Positions 26,601 through 29,600 of a DNA stretch of 64,000 nt are shown piece after piece; the first letter of the stretch is position 1; every line of letters starts with the position of its first letter. The notes under the pieces are model-generated. The model was not told the DNA's origin. It worked only from the letters and a program-made list of their open reading frames with translations, and made no database searches. Origin of the DNA: Bathynomus jamesi (taxonomy: Eukaryota; Arthropoda; Malacostraca; Isopoda; Cirolanidae); NCBI GenBank assembly GCA_023014485.1, contig JAJOZX010005780.1, positions 62,001-126,000 of the forward strand. The letters run 5' to 3'. A program made the translations under genes and the position numbers.

Positions 26601-29600
26601 GATCTGTGTCCCCACAATATACAGCTGCATATCCACTGATAGATTTGTCGTTCGCATCCCGATATCATTGAAGGATTTCTCGAAGTACGACAACGTTGTG
26701 AGAACAGTGTCTGGATGTGAGGGTGGTGCATCAATCAGAGGCCCAAACATATAGACTGTGGGAGATTTTGGAGAGCCTTTATTTCTTGCCACTGCAACAT
26801 TATAACCTGACCACTCGACAGGAAAATCCTCACGAAGGATGGAGTTGAGCCAGTGAACATCCAAGCGCAATGCACGCCCCAGACTTGCATTCTTTGCACA
26901 TACATCATTGTATGGAGGACCAGACGTACATACCACAGCAGGAGGGTTAACCTTCTTCGGTCCTGTGTAGTTTTTCCATGACAACTGAACAACAGCCCAA
27001 TTGAAGAGAGGCAACTACAGATTTACTAAGATGAGGAATAGTGATATTTATCACCCCAGGTTTTGCACTGCCTGTCTCAATGATGCCTGCAGAATGTTGT
27101 TGGAATTCAGGTGCCATGGCGTGAGTCTCACGGCGACCATTTGATGTACAGACAAGGAGATCATAGTTGTCAAACCACCCAAATATGGGTCCTACTCTCC
27201 TCGTCAAGCCAATAGTTTCATGAATCTTACTGCTATTCTCGCTTACAAACTTGGCCGCTGATTTCCGAAACCGCACCACAGCGTCATAGGTTGTGATGAA
27301 GCCATGCTCATTGAGTAATGTGACTAAATTGGAACTGCCAAGTTTATGATGTACCTTTACAGCCAGGCCAAGGGTTGTTTGATTTGGTTTCTCTATGATG
27401 TGCTGCTGAATGCACTGTGTGATATTCACGGCTACCTTGCTCACTTCACCATTTGAGACAAGCCTAGATACTAGGGCTAGAAGTGTGGGACTACAACTGG
27501 CAACAGTTTTCTCAAACGTGAAGTCACTAAGGTCATAATCACGATTATAACAAATAGCCTTCGCCTCAGACTTCACCCTGCGTACAACAGAATCCACACG
27601 CTCCTCATCTACATCATCACGCCTTACAAGCTTAATTGATTGACCAACACAATCTCGGAAACCTATAACAGGTGCACAACCCTCCATGTGTAACACCACA
27701 ATTTCATTACCGAAATAACCCGTTAGATTACCTAGCATCTGCTTTTTTGTGAGTATGCCGTCGAAGCTACAGTACATGTCATACAGTTCAATGGTTGTAA
27801 GCGTCTGAGAGCGGTTTTTGTACATATGATCAATATACGCACCGAGAGCAGAGTCATCAATACATGGCTCGCTATATACACTTTCACTAGTAGTCATTTT
27901 CCTGAAATTATCGTAGCAACACTTGTGATACTGGGCGTCTGTTGCAGGAAGGTCTGAAGAAGCCCCTTTTATCCTAAGTTCCACATTTCTGCCCCACTGA
28001 TCATTTCTTCTGTCACATAGATCTAGGAGCACCTCCATAAACGTTGGTTGGCCAGGTCTATCTATTGTCTGACACTTTATGACCCGCTTTCACCTATCAC
28101 AATGTTTGGGGTCTTTGGGAAAACACTCATTACCACAAATCAAGCAATGTTTCTGGAACTTGAACTCAGGTAACTGTGATCTACGCCTACGAACTGGGGG
28201 TTCACTTGGCAATTTTTCAGTGCCTTGACCACGTTTACATTTCATGCGCGCAATTATAGTTTTCGAAGTATATGTTAAGTAGCAGCTCTTGTGACAGTCG
28301 ACCTGCGCCGCGTTTCTGTCTGAGTCGAGTGTCGCCTGCAGAGTGAGGTGGATGTCGTCATCTCGCTCCTTGCTGCACGTGATGATGGTGTGAATACCCG
28401 TCGCGGTACACGTACGCCAGGGCTCCTTGCCCCTGCAGGGTGCAAACAGACAGACACGCCCAGCCATCATAAAGCGCCTGAAAAAAAAAGAGTAATTCAC
28501 ATATTTGGCAAAAGAAAAACACCACTTGCGAGACAATATACATCACTGGATAAATATTATACCCAGATACCGCCATTTTTTACTGATCAACATTTGGCGA
28601 CTTTCTAAATACTTTCATTAGATTCCCAATACCCCAAAACCCATGTTTACATGCCAAAATCATGGTTCTACCACATTCAAATTTAGATTTATGGCTAATT
28701 TTCGTTATTTTTCGTCCCGAATGGCGGCCATTTTGGATTTTGGTGTCGTTATCGACATCTGACGATGATAAAAACCCTGTCTGTTGGAGTGGGTTTTTAT
28801 TATCATACTTCTATTGGATTCCCCATACCCAAAAACATAGATTTAGATACCAAAATCATGGTTCTAACATGTTGTGATCAAAAATTATGGCCGATTCCCT
28901 ATATTGGCCGGTCGTCAGGGCAACCATTTTGGATTTAGGCGTTTGCTATGGTTTGACCAAGGATGTCACATTGTCATCCCGCGGATCCGAGTTTAGAAAG
29001 CCCTAAGCACCATGATTCTGCAAAAAACTTTATACGACTAACAATTTCTAGGTTACCAAAATGGCAAGTGGACTATAATAGAATAACCTCAAAATAATGT
29101 GAAATGGTTTTAGAAATGTTGCAAAATACACGCGGCGACAGGTTCGCACAGGTTTTATCACGATACAGAATGACTTAGGCTAGTGTAGGCTTAGGCTAGT
29201 ATAGGATTAGGCTAATGAATATTTTCTCTGGTGTTTTTCATACAGTTACAACCCCTACGATATTACAGTAATTGAAAAAACATGGAACCCATGAAAGAGC
29301 ATATTCGACATGTGATGCTGTATGAGTTCCATAAAGGATCTAACGCTAGTGAATCCGCAAGAAACATTCAAAGAGTTTATGGAAATGATGTTGTGAGCGA
29401 ATAGATGTGTAGGAGATGGTTTGAGAAGTTCAGAAATGGAGACTTCAGTCTAAAAGATTATCAGCGAACAGGACGACCAAATGAGTTACATGAAGAGTTG
29501 CTGAAAGCAACAGTGGAGAAAACCCAACGGTAACTGTAAGAGAACTTGGCCTGCAACTCGGCGTTAGCCATATAACCATTCATCGTCATTTGAAGTTGTT

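Larger units (their letters stand above)
21229..29054 (-). mobile_element. Academ-like DNA transposon with XPG-type nuclease
   Basis: Long terminal inverted repeats of about 460-478 bp start AACCTAGAAATTGTTAG. The left arm is 21229-21507 plus 23813-23993; the right arm is about 28577-29054. They enclose a minus-strand coding region (24054-28536). The left arm is cut by LINE copy C. The XPG/FEN-like nuclease domain plus a Cys-rich cluster is the hallmark reported for the Academ superfamily. Target duplication could not be fixed; a 3-bp ACC is possible but not clean. Confidence 0.7.

Noticed and set aside
21225..29058. Clean 3-bp target duplication ACC for the Academ-like element
   Set aside because: ACC is found on both sides, but the left boundary would have to differ from the right by four bases of the inverted repeat, so it is not secure.
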